Shown here piece by piece: positions 36,247 through 45,771 of a stretch of DNA of 64,000 nucleotides (position 1 is its first letter; each line of letters starts with the position of its first letter). A program made the translations under genes and the position numbers. The stretch comes from Natrinema zhouii (GTDB lineage: Archaea; Halobacteriota; Halobacteria; Halobacteriales; Natrialbaceae). The DNA lies in assembly GCF_013456555.2 (NCBI RefSeq), contig NZ_CP059154.1, forward strand, positions 3,715,652 through 3,779,651, given 5' to 3'. The notes beneath the pieces were generated by a model. That model searched no databases. It was not told where the DNA came from and was given only the letters and a program-made list of their open reading frames with translations.

Positions 36247-36678
36247 ATGTACGGCGATATTTTAGTTCCAACCGACGGGAGTGACTCGAGCGCGGCGGCG
36301 GTCGAACAGGCCGTCGCGATAGCCAAGGGCGGAACGACGACGGTCCATTTCCTCCACGTCGTGGACGTGGGGACGGAGATGTCCGCATCCGCGTCGGGCA
36401 ACATCGCATCTCAGCTCACGGAGACGCTCAAGGAGGAAGCCGAATCGGCCCTCGACGAGGCCATAAGTCGGGCGGAATCGGCGGGCGTGGATTACGAGCG
36501 GATCACGCGCGAGGGCGACCCCCACGAGGTGATCGAAGCGTACAGCGCCGAACACGATGTCGATCTCATTATCATGGGAGCGAGCGGCCGCTCGGGGTTG
36601 AAAGAACGCCTCCTCGGGAGCACGACCGATCGCGTTATTCGAACCGTCGATACGTCGGTCCTTATCGCGCGTCCCTGA
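36247..36678 (+). CDS. Universal stress protein with intact ATP-binding motif
   Basis: A 143-aa UspA-fold protein starting MYGDILVPTDGSDSSAAAVEQA. The nucleotide motif G-x2-G-x9-G-S is complete in GASGRSGLKERLLGS, so this is an ATP-binding type. Start chosen at MYGD, the standard N-terminus. It probably shares a transcript with the CNNM-type transporter. Confidence 0.92.
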   Translation: MYGDILVPTDGSDSSAAAVEQAVAIAKGGTTTVHFLHVVDVGTEMSASASGNIASQLTETLKEEAESALDEAISRAESAGVDYERITREGDPHEVIEAYSAEHDVDLIIMGASGRSGLKERLLGSTTDRVIRTVDTSVLIARP

Positions 36679-36737
36679 GCACCGAGCGAGTCGAAACGAT
36701 ACCGAAACGGACGGCTGACAGGCTGGCCTGATCCGGC

Positions 36738-38147
36738 TCAGTCGTCCTGTCCGAGAATGCCGCGCTCGGTCATCTTCCGGGCGTCGAGCACCTCGTCGGC
36801 CTCCTCCTCGGTGAGATACCCCTTCTCGAGGACGACTTCGCGAACGGTCTTGTCCTCCTTGAGCGCAGTCTTGGCGACCTCGCTGGCCTTGTCGTAGCCG
36901 ATGTGGACGTTCAGCGAGGTGGCCATCGCCATCGACTGCTCGACTCGCGACTCGCAGTACTCCTCGTTGGCCTCGAGTTTCCGGACGAAGCGCTCGCCGA
37001 ACACCTGACTTGCGTTCGAGATGAGTTCAGCCGACTCGAGGAAGTTGTGCGCCAGGACGGGCTTGTAGAGGTTGAGGTCGATCTGGCCCTCCGCCGCGCC
37101 GGCGGAGACGGCAGCGTCGTTGCCGACGACCTGCTTGTGAACCTGATTGACGGCCTCGGCGACGACCGGGTTGATCTTACCGGGCATGATCGAGGAGCCG
37201 GGCTGGTTCTCGGGCTGTTCGATCTCGCCGAGCCCGTTTCGCGGACCGGAGGCGAGGAGTCGGAGGTCGTTGGCGATCTTGTTCAACGAACCGGCCACAG
37301 TTCGAAGGGCGCCGTGGGCCTCGCTCATCGCGTCGTGGGCGGCCTGGGCCTCGAAGTGGTTGTCGGCCTCGCGGAACTGGACGCCGGTCTCCTTCGTGAT
37401 GTACTCCGCGGCGCGACCGGGGAACTCCTCGTGGGTGTTCAGCCCCGTGCCGGTCGCGGTACCACCGAGCGCGAGTTCACCGAGGTGGTCGCGAACGCCA
37501 TCGACGCGCGCCAACCCCTTCGCGACCTGCGTCCGGTAGCCGCCGAACTCCTGGCCCAGCGTGACCGGCGTCGCGTCCTGCAGGTGGGTTCGACCCGTCT
37601 TGACGACATCGTCGAACTCCTCCTCTTTCTCCTCGAGCGCCTCGCGGAGGGTGTCGAGTGCCGGGATAACGTCCTTCTCGACGGCCTCGAGGGAGGCGAC
37701 GTGCATCGCGGTCGGGATGACGTCGTTGGACGACTGGCCGTAGTTGACGTGGTCGTTGGGGTGGACGACGCGGTCGCCGATCTCGCTGCCCATGAGTTCG
37801 GCGGCGCGGTTGGCGATGACCTCGTTGGCGTTCATGTTCGAGGAGGTTCCGGAGCCGGTCTGGAAGATGTCGACCGGGAACTGGTCGTCGTGCTCGCCGG
37901 CGATGACCTCGTCGGCGGCCTCGACGATCGCCTCGGCGACGTCGTCGTCGACGAGGCCGAGGTCGCGGTTGGCCTGTGCGGCGGCCTTCTTGACGACGCC
38001 GAGCCCGCGGACGAACCGGCGGCTGAACGTGATCCCCGAGATGGGGAAGTTCTGGATCGCACGCTGAGTCTGTGCGCCCCAGTAGGCGTCCGATGGTACC
38101 TGCATCTCGCCGAGACTGTCGCGTTCGACTCTGTAATCCTCGCTCAT
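36738..38147 (-). CDS. fumC: Fumarate hydratase, class II
   Basis: FumC interconverts fumarate and malate in the TCA cycle. It is 469 aa, the normal length. Seen: YWGAQTQRAIQNFPISG, TGSGTSSNMNANEVIANRA, the HPNDHVNYGQSSNDV substrate site, and the superfamily signature GSSIMPGKINPV with the catalytic Ser. The C-terminus LTEEEADEVLDARKMTERG is family-typical. The start at MSEDYRVERDSLGE is supported by GATTTTACG about 27 bases upstream on the minus strand. Confidence 0.97.
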   Translation of the reverse strand: MSEDYRVERDSLGEMQVPSDAYWGAQTQRAIQNFPISGITFSRRFVRGLGVVKKAAAQANRDLGLVDDDVAEAIVEAADEVIAGEHDDQFPVDIFQTGSGTSSNMNANEVIANRAAELMGSEIGDRVVHPNDHVNYGQSSNDVIPTAMHVASLEAVEKDVIPALDTLREALEEKEEEFDDVVKTGRTHLQDATPVTLGQEFGGYRTQVAKGLARVDGVRDHLGELALGGTATGTGLNTHEEFPGRAAEYITKETGVQFREADNHFEAQAAHDAMSEAHGALRTVAGSLNKIANDLRLLASGPRNGLGEIEQPENQPGSSIMPGKINPVVAEAVNQVHKQVVGNDAAVSAGAAEGQIDLNLYKPVLAHNFLESAELISNASQVFGERFVRKLEANEEYCESRVEQSMAMATSLNVHIGYDKASEVAKTALKEDKTVREVVLEKGYLTEEEADEVLDARKMTERGILGQDD

Positions 38148-38314
38148 GTGCGGTGCGTTGACGGCCGGGTGCGTAAAATCCACCGGTCTGATTCTGGGCC
38201 CCGATGCAGGCCCGCGTAACCGTACTGACGTGCACCGTACCGATATTCCAGTGGGCATCCGGTCAACCCCTCTCAAATTAAACCATTCACTCAGAACATA
38301 ATTAATTTTGAAAA

Positions 38315-38322
38315 CTATTAAG
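38315..38322 (+). promoter_or_regulatory. TATA box of the sugar ABC operon
   Basis: CTATTAAG lies 25-28 bases before position 38343, so transcription should start near the ATG of a five-codon leader ORF (38343-38360) and about 14 bases before the GTG of the binding-protein gene. Confidence 0.5.
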
Positions 38323-38356
38323 TAGGACCCATACAATCTATCATGTGTGATTCGCA

Positions 38357-39616
38357 GTGACTGACGCTAACAAGGTACCACGGAGAACGGTGCTGAAAGG
38401 GGTAGGTGCAGCGGGGCTCGCCGGTCTCGCAGGATGTACGGGCGGTGGCGACGACACGCTCGAGCTCCTCCACGGATGGACCGGCGGCGACGGGAAAGAG
38501 GCCGCCGACGCGCTCTTCTCGACGTTCGAGGACGAGCACTCGGACGTCGACTACGATCCGAACCCGATCGGTGGCGGTGGAAACACGACGCTCGACCAGA
38601 CGGTCTCCAACCGCCTCCAGGGCGGCGATCCGCCGAGTTCGTTCGCCGGCTGGCCGGGTGCGAACCTGGAGCAGTACGGGGACGCCGTCGGCGACATCGA
38701 GTCGGAGGTCTGGGACGAGGCCGGCCTGAAGGACACCCACGTCGAGGAAGCGGTCGAACTCTGCCAGCACAACGGCGGTTTCTCGGCGGTCCCGCTCGGC
38801 TCCCACCGCCTGAACGACCTCTTCTACAACGTCGAGGTCCTCGAGAGCGCCGGCGTCGATCCGGAGTCGATCGACAGCGCCGACGCCTTCATCGACGCGC
38901 TCGACGCCGTCGAATCGGAGACCGACGCGACGCCGTTCGGGTTCTCGCTCGCGACGTGGTGTATCCTCCAGACGTGGGCGCAGACGATGCTCGGCGAACA
39001 CGGCTACGAGGCCTACACGAACTTCATCGAGGGCAACGGCGACGAGAGCGCCGTCCGCGACACCTTCGAGAAGCTCGAGCAGCTCCTCGGCTACATCAAC
39101 AACGACGCGGCCTCCGTCGAATTCACCGAAGTCAATCAGGACATCATGGGCGGCGACGCCGCGTTCGTCCACCAGGGCAACTGGGCCGCCGGCGCGTACA
39201 TCGCGGATGACAGGGATCTCACGTACGGCGAAGATTGGGACGCGATCCGGTACCCCGGTACGGAGGATTACTACACCCTCCACATCGACTCGTTCATCTA
39301 CCCGAGCGACAATCCGACGCCCGACGACACCGCGACCTGGTTACAGTTCGTCGGCTCCGAAACGGCGCAAGTCGCGTACAACCAGTACAAGGGGTCGATC
39401 CCGACGGTAACGGACGCGTCTACCGACGATTTCAACCCTTACCTCACGGAGACGATCGAGGACTTCAATAACGTCTCGGAGAAGCCGCCGACGCTCGCAC
39501 ACGGCCTCGCCGTGGACACGACCACCCAAGACGACCTCGAGGAAGCCCTCAACCAAAACTTCGCGGACCCCTACGATGTCGACGGTGCGACGAGCGGGTT
39601 CATGGACGCCGTCTAA
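38357..39616 (+). CDS. Sugar ABC transporter substrate-binding lipoprotein (glucose-type, CUT1)
   Basis: A 419-aa binding protein, translation starting at GTG. The Tat/lipobox N-terminus RRTVLKGVGAAGLAGLAGC anchors it outside the cell. The body resembles bacterial glucose/mannose-binding proteins: GGDPPSSFAGWPGANL, FSAVPLGSHRLNDLFYN, AAFVHQGNWAAGAY and LQFVGSETAQVAYNQYKGSIP. It is first in a four-gene operon with two permeases and one ATPase. Glucose as substrate is inference from that likeness. No regulator gene is adjacent. Confidence 0.9.
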   Translation: MTDANKVPRRTVLKGVGAAGLAGLAGCTGGGDDTLELLHGWTGGDGKEAADALFSTFEDEHSDVDYDPNPIGGGGNTTLDQTVSNRLQGGDPPSSFAGWPGANLEQYGDAVGDIESEVWDEAGLKDTHVEEAVELCQHNGGFSAVPLGSHRLNDLFYNVEVLESAGVDPESIDSADAFIDALDAVESETDATPFGFSLATWCILQTWAQTMLGEHGYEAYTNFIEGNGDESAVRDTFEKLEQLLGYINNDAASVEFTEVNQDIMGGDAAFVHQGNWAAGAYIADDRDLTYGEDWDAIRYPGTEDYYTLHIDSFIYPSDNPTPDDTATWLQFVGSETAQVAYNQYKGSIPTVTDASTDDFNPYLTETIEDFNNVSEKPPTLAHGLAVDTTTQDDLEEALNQNFADPYDVDGATSGFMDAV

Positions 39617-39630
39617 CTCGTTCCAAGACT

Positions 39631-40602
39631 ATGAAACGTTTTTTCGAATTACTGCGTAGCGTCCGGCGTAAGCGACGCGTCAGGACGGACGGGGGGACCG
39701 CCGAGGAGCGCTCGACGCTCCGCCGCTGGCTCGACAGCGATATCGTGCAGTCGTCGCCGTTCTGGCTGCCGCCGTTCCTGTTGATGGGCTTTTTCGTCTA
39801 CGCCGCGATCGGCTGGAACCTCCTGCTCTCGCTGACGGAGTACTCGGGGTTCGGGGATCCGGACTACAACAATCTGAGTCTGCAGAACTACTGGGCGATG
39901 TTGGACGATCCGGGAATGTGGGCGGCGACGCGGAACACGTTCGTTCTACTCATCGGATTTACGATCGTCTGTCTGATCGTCGGTCTCCTGTTAGCGCTGC
40001 TGCTCGACCGCGAGATTCGGTTCGGCAGGTCGTTTCGGACGATCTACCTCCTGCCGTTCGCCCTCTCGTTCATCGTCACGGCGCAGTTCTGGCGGTGGAT
40101 GTACAACGTGAACAACGGCATCATCAACCAGTTCATCGGGCTCTTCGGTCTCGGACCCTACAACTGGCTGGGGAGTCCCAACCTCGTGTTAGGGGCGGTG
40201 ATCTTCGCGCTCGTCTGGCAGTTCAGCGGGTACACGATGATTATCTACCTCGCCGCGCTCCGGTCGATTCCGAACGACCAGTACGAGGCCGCTCGAGTCG
40301 ACGGTGCGAGCACGGTTCGGATGTATTGGCGCGTGATCGTTCCGCAGTTGCGGCCGGCGACGGTCAGCGCGTCCGTCGTACTCGTGCTGTTCGCGCTGAA
40401 GGCCTTCGACTTCCTGTACGCGACCTTCGACGGCTACCGACCCCGCCGCGGGGCCGACATCCTGGCGACCAAGATGGTCCGCGAGTCGTTCGGTCGATCC
40501 GAGTGGGCGTACGGGTCGTCGATCGCGATCATGTTGTTCGTGGTGTCGCTGGCGGTCATCGCGCCGTACCTGTACAACCAATACAAGCGAGGGAACCTAT
40601 GA
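39631..40602 (+). CDS. Sugar ABC transporter permease 1 (MalF-type)
   Basis: A 323-aa permease with six membrane helices after a 45-residue basic, cytoplasmic N-terminus. The EAA loop that docks on the ATPase is visible as NDQYEAARVDGASTVRMYWRVIVPQLRP. It starts 14 bases after the binding-protein stop and overlaps the next permease by ATGA. Confidence 0.93.
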   Translation: MKRFFELLRSVRRKRRVRTDGGTAEERSTLRRWLDSDIVQSSPFWLPPFLLMGFFVYAAIGWNLLLSLTEYSGFGDPDYNNLSLQNYWAMLDDPGMWAATRNTFVLLIGFTIVCLIVGLLLALLLDREIRFGRSFRTIYLLPFALSFIVTAQFWRWMYNVNNGIINQFIGLFGLGPYNWLGSPNLVLGAVIFALVWQFSGYTMIIYLAALRSIPNDQYEAARVDGASTVRMYWRVIVPQLRPATVSASVVLVLFALKAFDFLYATFDGYRPRRGADILATKMVRESFGRSEWAYGSSIAIMLFVVSLAVIAPYLYNQYKRGNL

Positions 40603-41537
40603 GCGAAAAGACAGTTACCACCGAAGAGGCGACGGAACAGGCGGCGACGGAGCGCGTGACCGACGGGATTACGCTCGGTCTCGTGGGGCTGTACGCCACG
40701 CTGATCGGTCTCGTCGGATTCTACCTGATCCCGATCGAGTCCGGTCTCGTGACGTCGATCAAAACGTCGACCGCACTCCAGGAGACCTTCCCGTTCCTTC
40801 CACCCCTCTCTGCGAGCGGGATTACGTTCGAGAAGTGGCAGGTCGCGTTCGATTTCCTCGCGCCCGGAATGGTAAACAGCATGCTGTTCACCATCCCGTC
40901 GACGATTCTCTGTGCGATCCTCGGCAGCATGGCCGCCTACGGGTTGACGCTCGTCAACTGGCGCGGCCAGATCGCCGTGCTGGCGCTGTTCATCGCGGGC
41001 ATTTTCGTCCCGTACCAGGCGGTGATCGTCCCGCTCTTCCAGTTCTGGAGCCAGTACATGCAACTGGGCGCGCGGCTCTCGTTCCTGTGGGCCCTCCCGC
41101 TGCTCGAGCGACACCACGCGACGATCCTCGAGCTGATCATCACGCACACGGCGTACGGGATTCCGATCGTGACGCTGCTGTTCCGGTCGCAGTACAAGAC
41201 GATGTCCGAGGAGATGATCGAGGCCGCGAGACTCGACGGTGCGTCGGTCTGGCGGGTCTACCGACGAATCGTCCTGCCGCTGTCGATACCGATGTTCGCG
41301 GTCGTGTTCATCTTCCAGTTCACCCAGATCTGGAACGAGTTCCTGTTCTCGCTGACGATCATCGGGAGCACCAACAACCCGGCCGCGTCCGCGACCCTCA
41401 TTCTGTCCGGGCTCGGCCAGTCGATGGAGGGAACGGACTACCCGCTCCGAATGGCGGGCGCGTTCATCACGGCGCTCCCGACGCTGCTCGTCTACGTACT
41501 GTTCGCCGACAAGTTCGCGGAAGGGGTACAGACATGA
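40599..41537 (+). CDS. Sugar ABC transporter permease 2 (MalG-type)
   Basis: A 312-aa permease with six membrane helices. The EAA loop reads SEEMIEAARLDGASVWRVYRRIVLPLS. The start ATG overlaps the TGA of permease 1, which fixes the start. It forms the heterodimeric pore with permease 1. Confidence 0.93.
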   Translation: MSEKTVTTEEATEQAATERVTDGITLGLVGLYATLIGLVGFYLIPIESGLVTSIKTSTALQETFPFLPPLSASGITFEKWQVAFDFLAPGMVNSMLFTIPSTILCAILGSMAAYGLTLVNWRGQIAVLALFIAGIFVPYQAVIVPLFQFWSQYMQLGARLSFLWALPLLERHHATILELIITHTAYGIPIVTLLFRSQYKTMSEEMIEAARLDGASVWRVYRRIVLPLSIPMFAVVFIFQFTQIWNEFLFSLTIIGSTNNPAASATLILSGLGQSMEGTDYPLRMAGAFITALPTLLVYVLFADKFAEGVQT

Positions 41538-41564
41538 CCGACCGACGACTACTGGTACGAAACC

Positions 41565-41570
41565 GGAGGA
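41565..41570 (+). promoter_or_regulatory. Shine-Dalgarno site for the sugar ABC ATPase
   Basis: GGAGGA lies 7 bases before the ATG at 41578. This clear internal ribosome site decides that start over the in-frame TTG at 41572, and is unusual in a region where most genes are leaderless or overlap-coupled. Confidence 0.65.
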
Positions 41571-41577
41571 TTTGACG

Positions 41578-42750
41578 ATGGCAGAAACCCAACTCGACGA
41601 CGTACGAAAAGTATTCACGGAAGGCGACGGCAACGAAATCGTTGCCGTCAACGATGTATCGATCGACATCGAGGACGGGGAGTTCCTCGTTCTCGTCGGC
41701 CCCTCGGGCTGTGGCAAGTCGACGACGCTGCGGATGATCGCGGGACTCGAGACGATCACGGACGGTGCGATTCGCCTCGACGACCGGGTGATCAACGACC
41801 TGCCGGCGAAAGAACGGAACATCGCGATGGTGTTCCAGTCCTACGCGCTGTACCCGCACATGACCGTGCAGGAGAACATGGCGTTCGGACTCGAGGAGTC
41901 CACCGACCTCTCGGACGACGAGATCGCCGCGCGAGTCGAAGAGACCGCCGAAATGATGGGGATCGAGAACCTGCTGGACCGGAAACCGGAAGACCTCTCG
42001 GGCGGCCAGCAACAGCGGGTCGCGCTCGGTCGAGCGATCGTCCGGGAGCCGGCCGTGTTCCTGATGGACGAACCCCTCTCGAACCTCGACGCCAAGCTCC
42101 GGGCACAGATGCGGACCGAACTCCAACAACTGCAGGAGAAACTCGAGACGACGACGGTCTACGTCACGCACGATCAGACGGAGGCGATGACGATGGGCGA
42201 CCGTATCGCCATCCTCAACGACGGCGAACTGCAGCAGGTCGGCACACCGCTCGAGTGTTATCACGAACCCGCGAACGCGTTCGTCGCGGACTTCATCGGC
42301 GAACCGGCGATGAACTTCTTCGACGTGACGCGCCGCGACGCGGACGGCGACGGGGCCGTCCTCGCCGGCGATATCCTCAATTACACCGTCTCTGACGACA
42401 TCTCGACGGCGATCGGCGATCGAAGCGACCTCGTCCTCGGTGTGCGTCCGGAGGACATCAGCATCGAACGCAGCGAGGGTGAGACTCGGCGAGCGGACGG
42501 CCACACCATCCCTGCGACGGTCAGCGTCGTCGAACCGACCGGCGACGAGAATATCGTCTATCTCGAACTCGGTGACGACGGGAACGAGACGGCCATCGTG
42601 ACGATCAACGGGATGAGGCGGATCGATGCCGGCGAACGCGTGGTCGTTCACATTCCCGAGGACGCGATTCACGTCTTCGATGCCGAGACCAACGAGGCGC
42701 TCCACAACCGTCGCGTCGAGAGCAGCGAGCCCCGAGTGCCGAACATCTGA
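41578..42750 (+). CDS. Sugar ABC transporter ATPase (MalK/UgpC-type)
   Basis: A 390-aa CUT1 ATPase. Walker A GPSGCGKST, Q loop FQSYALYPHMTV, signature LSGGQQQRVALGRAI, Walker B VFLMDEPLSNLDAKLR and switch His in VTHDQTEAMTMGD are all present. The last ~140 residues are the TOBE/regulatory domain (LVLGVRPEDI), as in MalK. It energises the two permeases upstream and completes the importer. Confidence 0.95.
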   Translation: MAETQLDDVRKVFTEGDGNEIVAVNDVSIDIEDGEFLVLVGPSGCGKSTTLRMIAGLETITDGAIRLDDRVINDLPAKERNIAMVFQSYALYPHMTVQENMAFGLEESTDLSDDEIAARVEETAEMMGIENLLDRKPEDLSGGQQQRVALGRAIVREPAVFLMDEPLSNLDAKLRAQMRTELQQLQEKLETTTVYVTHDQTEAMTMGDRIAILNDGELQQVGTPLECYHEPANAFVADFIGEPAMNFFDVTRRDADGDGAVLAGDILNYTVSDDISTAIGDRSDLVLGVRPEDISIERSEGETRRADGHTIPATVSVVEPTGDENIVYLELGDDGNETAIVTINGMRRIDAGERVVVHIPEDAIHVFDAETNEALHNRRVESSEPRVPNI

Positions 42751-42837
42751 TCGACGAGGACGGTCCGACGGGTCTCGAGACGGGTTGCCGCGGCTGATTT
42801 TCTCGATACGGCACGGATTTCGGGACGCCGTCCGTGG

Positions 42838-43542
42838 CTACGATCTCGGTTCGCCGCCCAACGCTCGAGTGTAGCCGACGCCGACAGCGCGGGCGCCCGC
42901 GACGAGGCCATAGGCGGCGGTCACCGCGGCGATCAATCCCAGTACGTCACCGCGACGGACGGCCGTGATAGTGAACCACACCGCGAGAACGACAAACGAG
43001 AACCCGACGGCCCACCGCAGGAAGTACGTCGAGTCGGTCAACACGGGCAGTAACGTCTCGGCCTCGACGGCCGCGCGAAGCCGTCCGGTCGAGACGCCCG
43101 TGGCCACTGCGGCCGGGTACACGTACGTACACGCGATAAAGAAGAACACTGCTGCGGTCGACGAGACGAGCGAGAACAGTCCCGCACCGTTCTCGAGCGC
43201 GAGCGCCGCCGGCGTCTCGATCAGTGACCGCGCCAGCAGGACGATCGGTGGGACGAGTAAGACGACCGACAGCGCGAGCGCCCCGAGACCGGGACGGACG
43301 ACCGCCCACACGGACGGACGCGGTCGCTGCTCGTCGAATCCGAGGACGAACGCCGTCGTTCCGAAGAGGACGACGAGAGCGAGGAGCGCGACGAGCGCGG
43401 GGACGAGCGCGACTATCGACGGCGAGAACGCGACCGCGTACCGCGCCCCGACCGCGATCGCGACGACGCTGACACCGCACCTGAGCAGCGCCGCCCGTCC
43501 GAATGCGTTAGTGACCGGGTACCGGAGCGCATCGCTGATCAT
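42838..43542 (-). CDS. DUF4013-like membrane protein
   Basis: A 234-aa protein with about six hydrophobic helices. The start MISDALRYPVTNAFGRAALL matches the beginning of haloarchaeal DUF4013 membrane proteins (MISDALxYP). Function unknown. I chose this ATG over one 159 bases upstream because the extension is Arg/Pro-rich and unlike a haloarchaeal protein. Confidence 0.72.
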   Translation of the reverse strand: MISDALRYPVTNAFGRAALLRCGVSVVAIAVGARYAVAFSPSIVALVPALVALLALVVLFGTTAFVLGFDEQRPRPSVWAVVRPGLGALALSVVLLVPPIVLLARSLIETPAALALENGAGLFSLVSSTAAVFFFIACTYVYPAAVATGVSTGRLRAAVEAETLLPVLTDSTYFLRWAVGFSFVVLAVWFTITAVRRGDVLGLIAAVTAAYGLVAGARAVGVGYTRALGGEPRS

Positions 43543-43697
43543 GCCCGTCCCCGGTGACGGTCCTCGGTCGGTCGGTCGATGCCGTCTGAACCCATACAGA
43601 GCGGGTGGGACGGTCGGGGCAAAAACGTCGTGGTCTCGGCCGTGACGGCGGGGAGGCCGCCGAGCGCTGAACCGGGTCTCGGTGTCGCCTCGATGGC

Positions 43698-45308
43698 TCA
43701 CGACCGATCGGTGAAATCCACCGATAGCTCGCCGTCGCCTCGAGCGCGTTCGCGCAGTGCCACCTGCAGATGCTCCCGACTGGTTTCGTTGGCGGCACGC
43801 GCGTCGGCGAGGGCGATATCGTCGATCGTCGGCGTCCCCCAGGCGAACGTGCGCGAACTGGCAGTGTCGACGGCTAGCGACGCCAGTCCGAGCCGGCGCT
43901 GGAAGATCGACCGCCGCATCGAGACCGTCTGAATGCGGTAGTAGGGAACGACGGTCGTCCGGCGCTTCCAGAAGCCGCTCCGGATCACGAGGTGGTCGTC
44001 GCCGACGTAGTAGCCGAGGTTGACGTACCGCAGGTGTGCCGCGGGCGGCACCGCGGCGAAGACGACTGCGGCGAGATACCAGCGCTCGAGACCGGTTACC
44101 TGCGCGAGTCCGAAGGCCGCAACGACGACGATGGCCGCGACGATGGCGTAGCGGACGAGGTAGCGCCGGCGGGCCAGCGTCGGCGGACTCCGGAACCGTG
44201 GCGATTCGACGCCGGTGAGGTTCTCGGCGAACCGGTAGACGCGATCGGTCCCGGCCAGGGGAACGGCCGACTGGCTGCCGCTGCCACTATCGGGGCCGTA
44301 GCCCGCGGTTTCGACCCAGAGCCCGGCGTAGCCGACCAGTCGCTGGAGCGGGTTCTCGGTGACGGTGACCGACTGGACTTTCTCGACGGGGATTGAACCG
44401 CTGTAGCGCTGGATCAGCCCGCGCTCGTAGACGAAATCGTTCCCGGCCCGCCCGAGACGGAACCCGTAGTAGTTCGCGACCGTGTAGATCGCGCTCGCGA
44501 CGTACGTCGCGACCGACCACTGGATGAGGGAGAGTCCGATCAACACGAAGAGCGGCCCGACGCCGGCTCCGTCGAGTGTCTCCGGACCCCCGAAGGGTCG
44601 GGCGATGTCGAGAACGAACGATGGGACGAGACTCGGGCCGGAATCGGCACCGCCCAGGAAGAACAGCAGTGCGATCGGAAAGACCGCCGCGCCCCACCGG
44701 AACGAGGTCAGGGCGTAGAGCAGCAGTTCGCGGAACTCGAGGTCGAACAGGAGGGTCGATTTCTCCTCGTCTCGAGGGCGCGTTTGCTGTACTCTCTCGC
44801 CGACATCGGTAGCCGATTCGTCGCCGTCGGCCGGGGCCGCGCGCTCGTCAGCGTCCGCTTCGTCGTCCGTCTTGGCCGTCAGTCGGCGGATCTCGGCCCG
44901 AAGGCGCTCGGCTTCGCCCTCGCTGACGTAATTCAGCGTCGCCTCTGTTTCGCCGCCGCCGGCGGTCTCGATCGAGACGACGGCGAGTCCGAGAACGCGG
45001 TGGAAGATGCTCTGAGACACGTCAACGTTCTGGATACGGCGATACGGGATTTCGCGGGAACGTCGGGAGAAGACGCCCGAGGTGACGTCGAAGGTGTCCG
45101 GCGTCGCTTCGTAGGCGAACCGATAGTAGTACGCGATCCCGTAGCCGATACCGGCGACGAGACCGATCGGGACCAGCACCAACAGCGCGTCGCTGTCGAT
45201 GCCGAGCAGGCCGGAACCGAGACCCATGAGGAGGACCGGAATCGAGAACCCGGTCAGCCCACGCTGAAGTGCCATCGTCACCGCGCTGAGCGGATGTAAG
45301 CGATTCAT
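43698..45308 (-). CDS. Membrane protein with three bacterial PH (bPH2/YdbT) domains, second paralogue
   Basis: A 536-aa paralogue of the protein at 32146-33750: the same three bPH2 repeats ([98 protein letters not shown]), the same acidic insert and identical [10 protein letters not shown]. The partner gene stops one base before this ATG. Divergence is widespread, so the duplication is old. Confidence 0.87.
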   Translation of the reverse strand: MNRLHPLSAVTMALQRGLTGFSIPVLLMGLGSGLLGIDSDALLVLVPIGLVAGIGYGIAYYYRFAYEATPDTFDVTSGVFSRRSREIPYRRIQNVDVSQSIFHRVLGLAVVSIETAGGGETEATLNYVSEGEAERLRAEIRRLTAKTDDEADADERAAPADGDESATDVGERVQQTRPRDEEKSTLLFDLEFRELLLYALTSFRWGAAVFPIALLFFLGGADSGPSLVPSFVLDIARPFGGPETLDGAGVGPLFVLIGLSLIQWSVATYVASAIYTVANYYGFRLGRAGNDFVYERGLIQRYSGSIPVEKVQSVTVTENPLQRLVGYAGLWVETAGYGPDSGSGSQSAVPLAGTDRVYRFAENLTGVESPRFRSPPTLARRRYLVRYAIVAAIVVVAAFGLAQVTGLERWYLAAVVFAAVPPAAHLRYVNLGYYVGDDHLVIRSGFWKRRTTVVPYYRIQTVSMRRSIFQRRLGLASLAVDTASSRTFAWGTPTIDDIALADARAANETSREHLQVALRERARGDGELSVDFTDRS

Positions 45309-45309
45309 A

Positions 45310-45771
45310 TCAGACGGCGTCCTCGGCCTCGCTCTCGACGGCCAGTTCGCGGAGGGTGTCTTGCAGACTCCGCGCGCGATCGGGAGTCAGTCCCGGAATC
45401 CGGACGTCCGCGTTCCGGGAACCGGCCGTGTAGACCACAACACTCGAGAGCCCGAGCACCCGCTCGACGGGGCCGAACTGGGTGTCGACGTGCTGGACGC
45501 GAACGAAGGGAACGGCCGTCTCGACGAACGTGACGACGCCGCGCTCGAGGTAGAGGGCGTCGTCCTGTAGCTCGAACCGCCAGAGCTGATACAGGCGGAG
45601 CGCGTAGACGGTTCCGAGGACGAGTCCAATCGCAACGACGCCGGCGATTACCGCCAGTGGAACGCTGAACTGCCACTGATCGAGGCCGAAGAGGATCCCG
45701 CCGAGGACGATCGCGACGATCGCCCCGCGGGCGATCCAGAGTAACCTAATGCGGGGGTGGAGGGACTCCAT
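45310..45771 (-). CDS. Small membrane protein with one bPH2 (YdbS-like) domain, second paralogue
   Basis: A 153-aa paralogue of 33747-34235: two helices, then FELQDDALYLERGVVTFVETAVPFVRVQHVD and [28 protein letters not shown]. It is first in the pair with the three-domain protein. GATTTATCC lies about 27-33 bases upstream on the minus strand. Confidence 0.86.
   Translation of the reverse strand: MESLHPRIRLLWIARGAIVAIVLGGILFGLDQWQFSVPLAVIAGVVAIGLVLGTVYALRLYQLWRFELQDDALYLERGVVTFVETAVPFVRVQHVDTQFGPVERVLGLSSVVVYTAGSRNADVRIPGLTPDRARSLQDTLRELAVESEAEDAV

Noticed and set aside
38281..38342. A-T-rich stretch considered as a replication origin element
   Set aside because: No ORB-like repeats and no orc1/cdc6 gene nearby; it is simply the promoter of the sugar transporter operon.
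39918..40598. In-frame upstream extension of permease 2
   Set aside because: It is a shadow of permease 1 in another frame; the ATGA overlap at 40599 marks the start.
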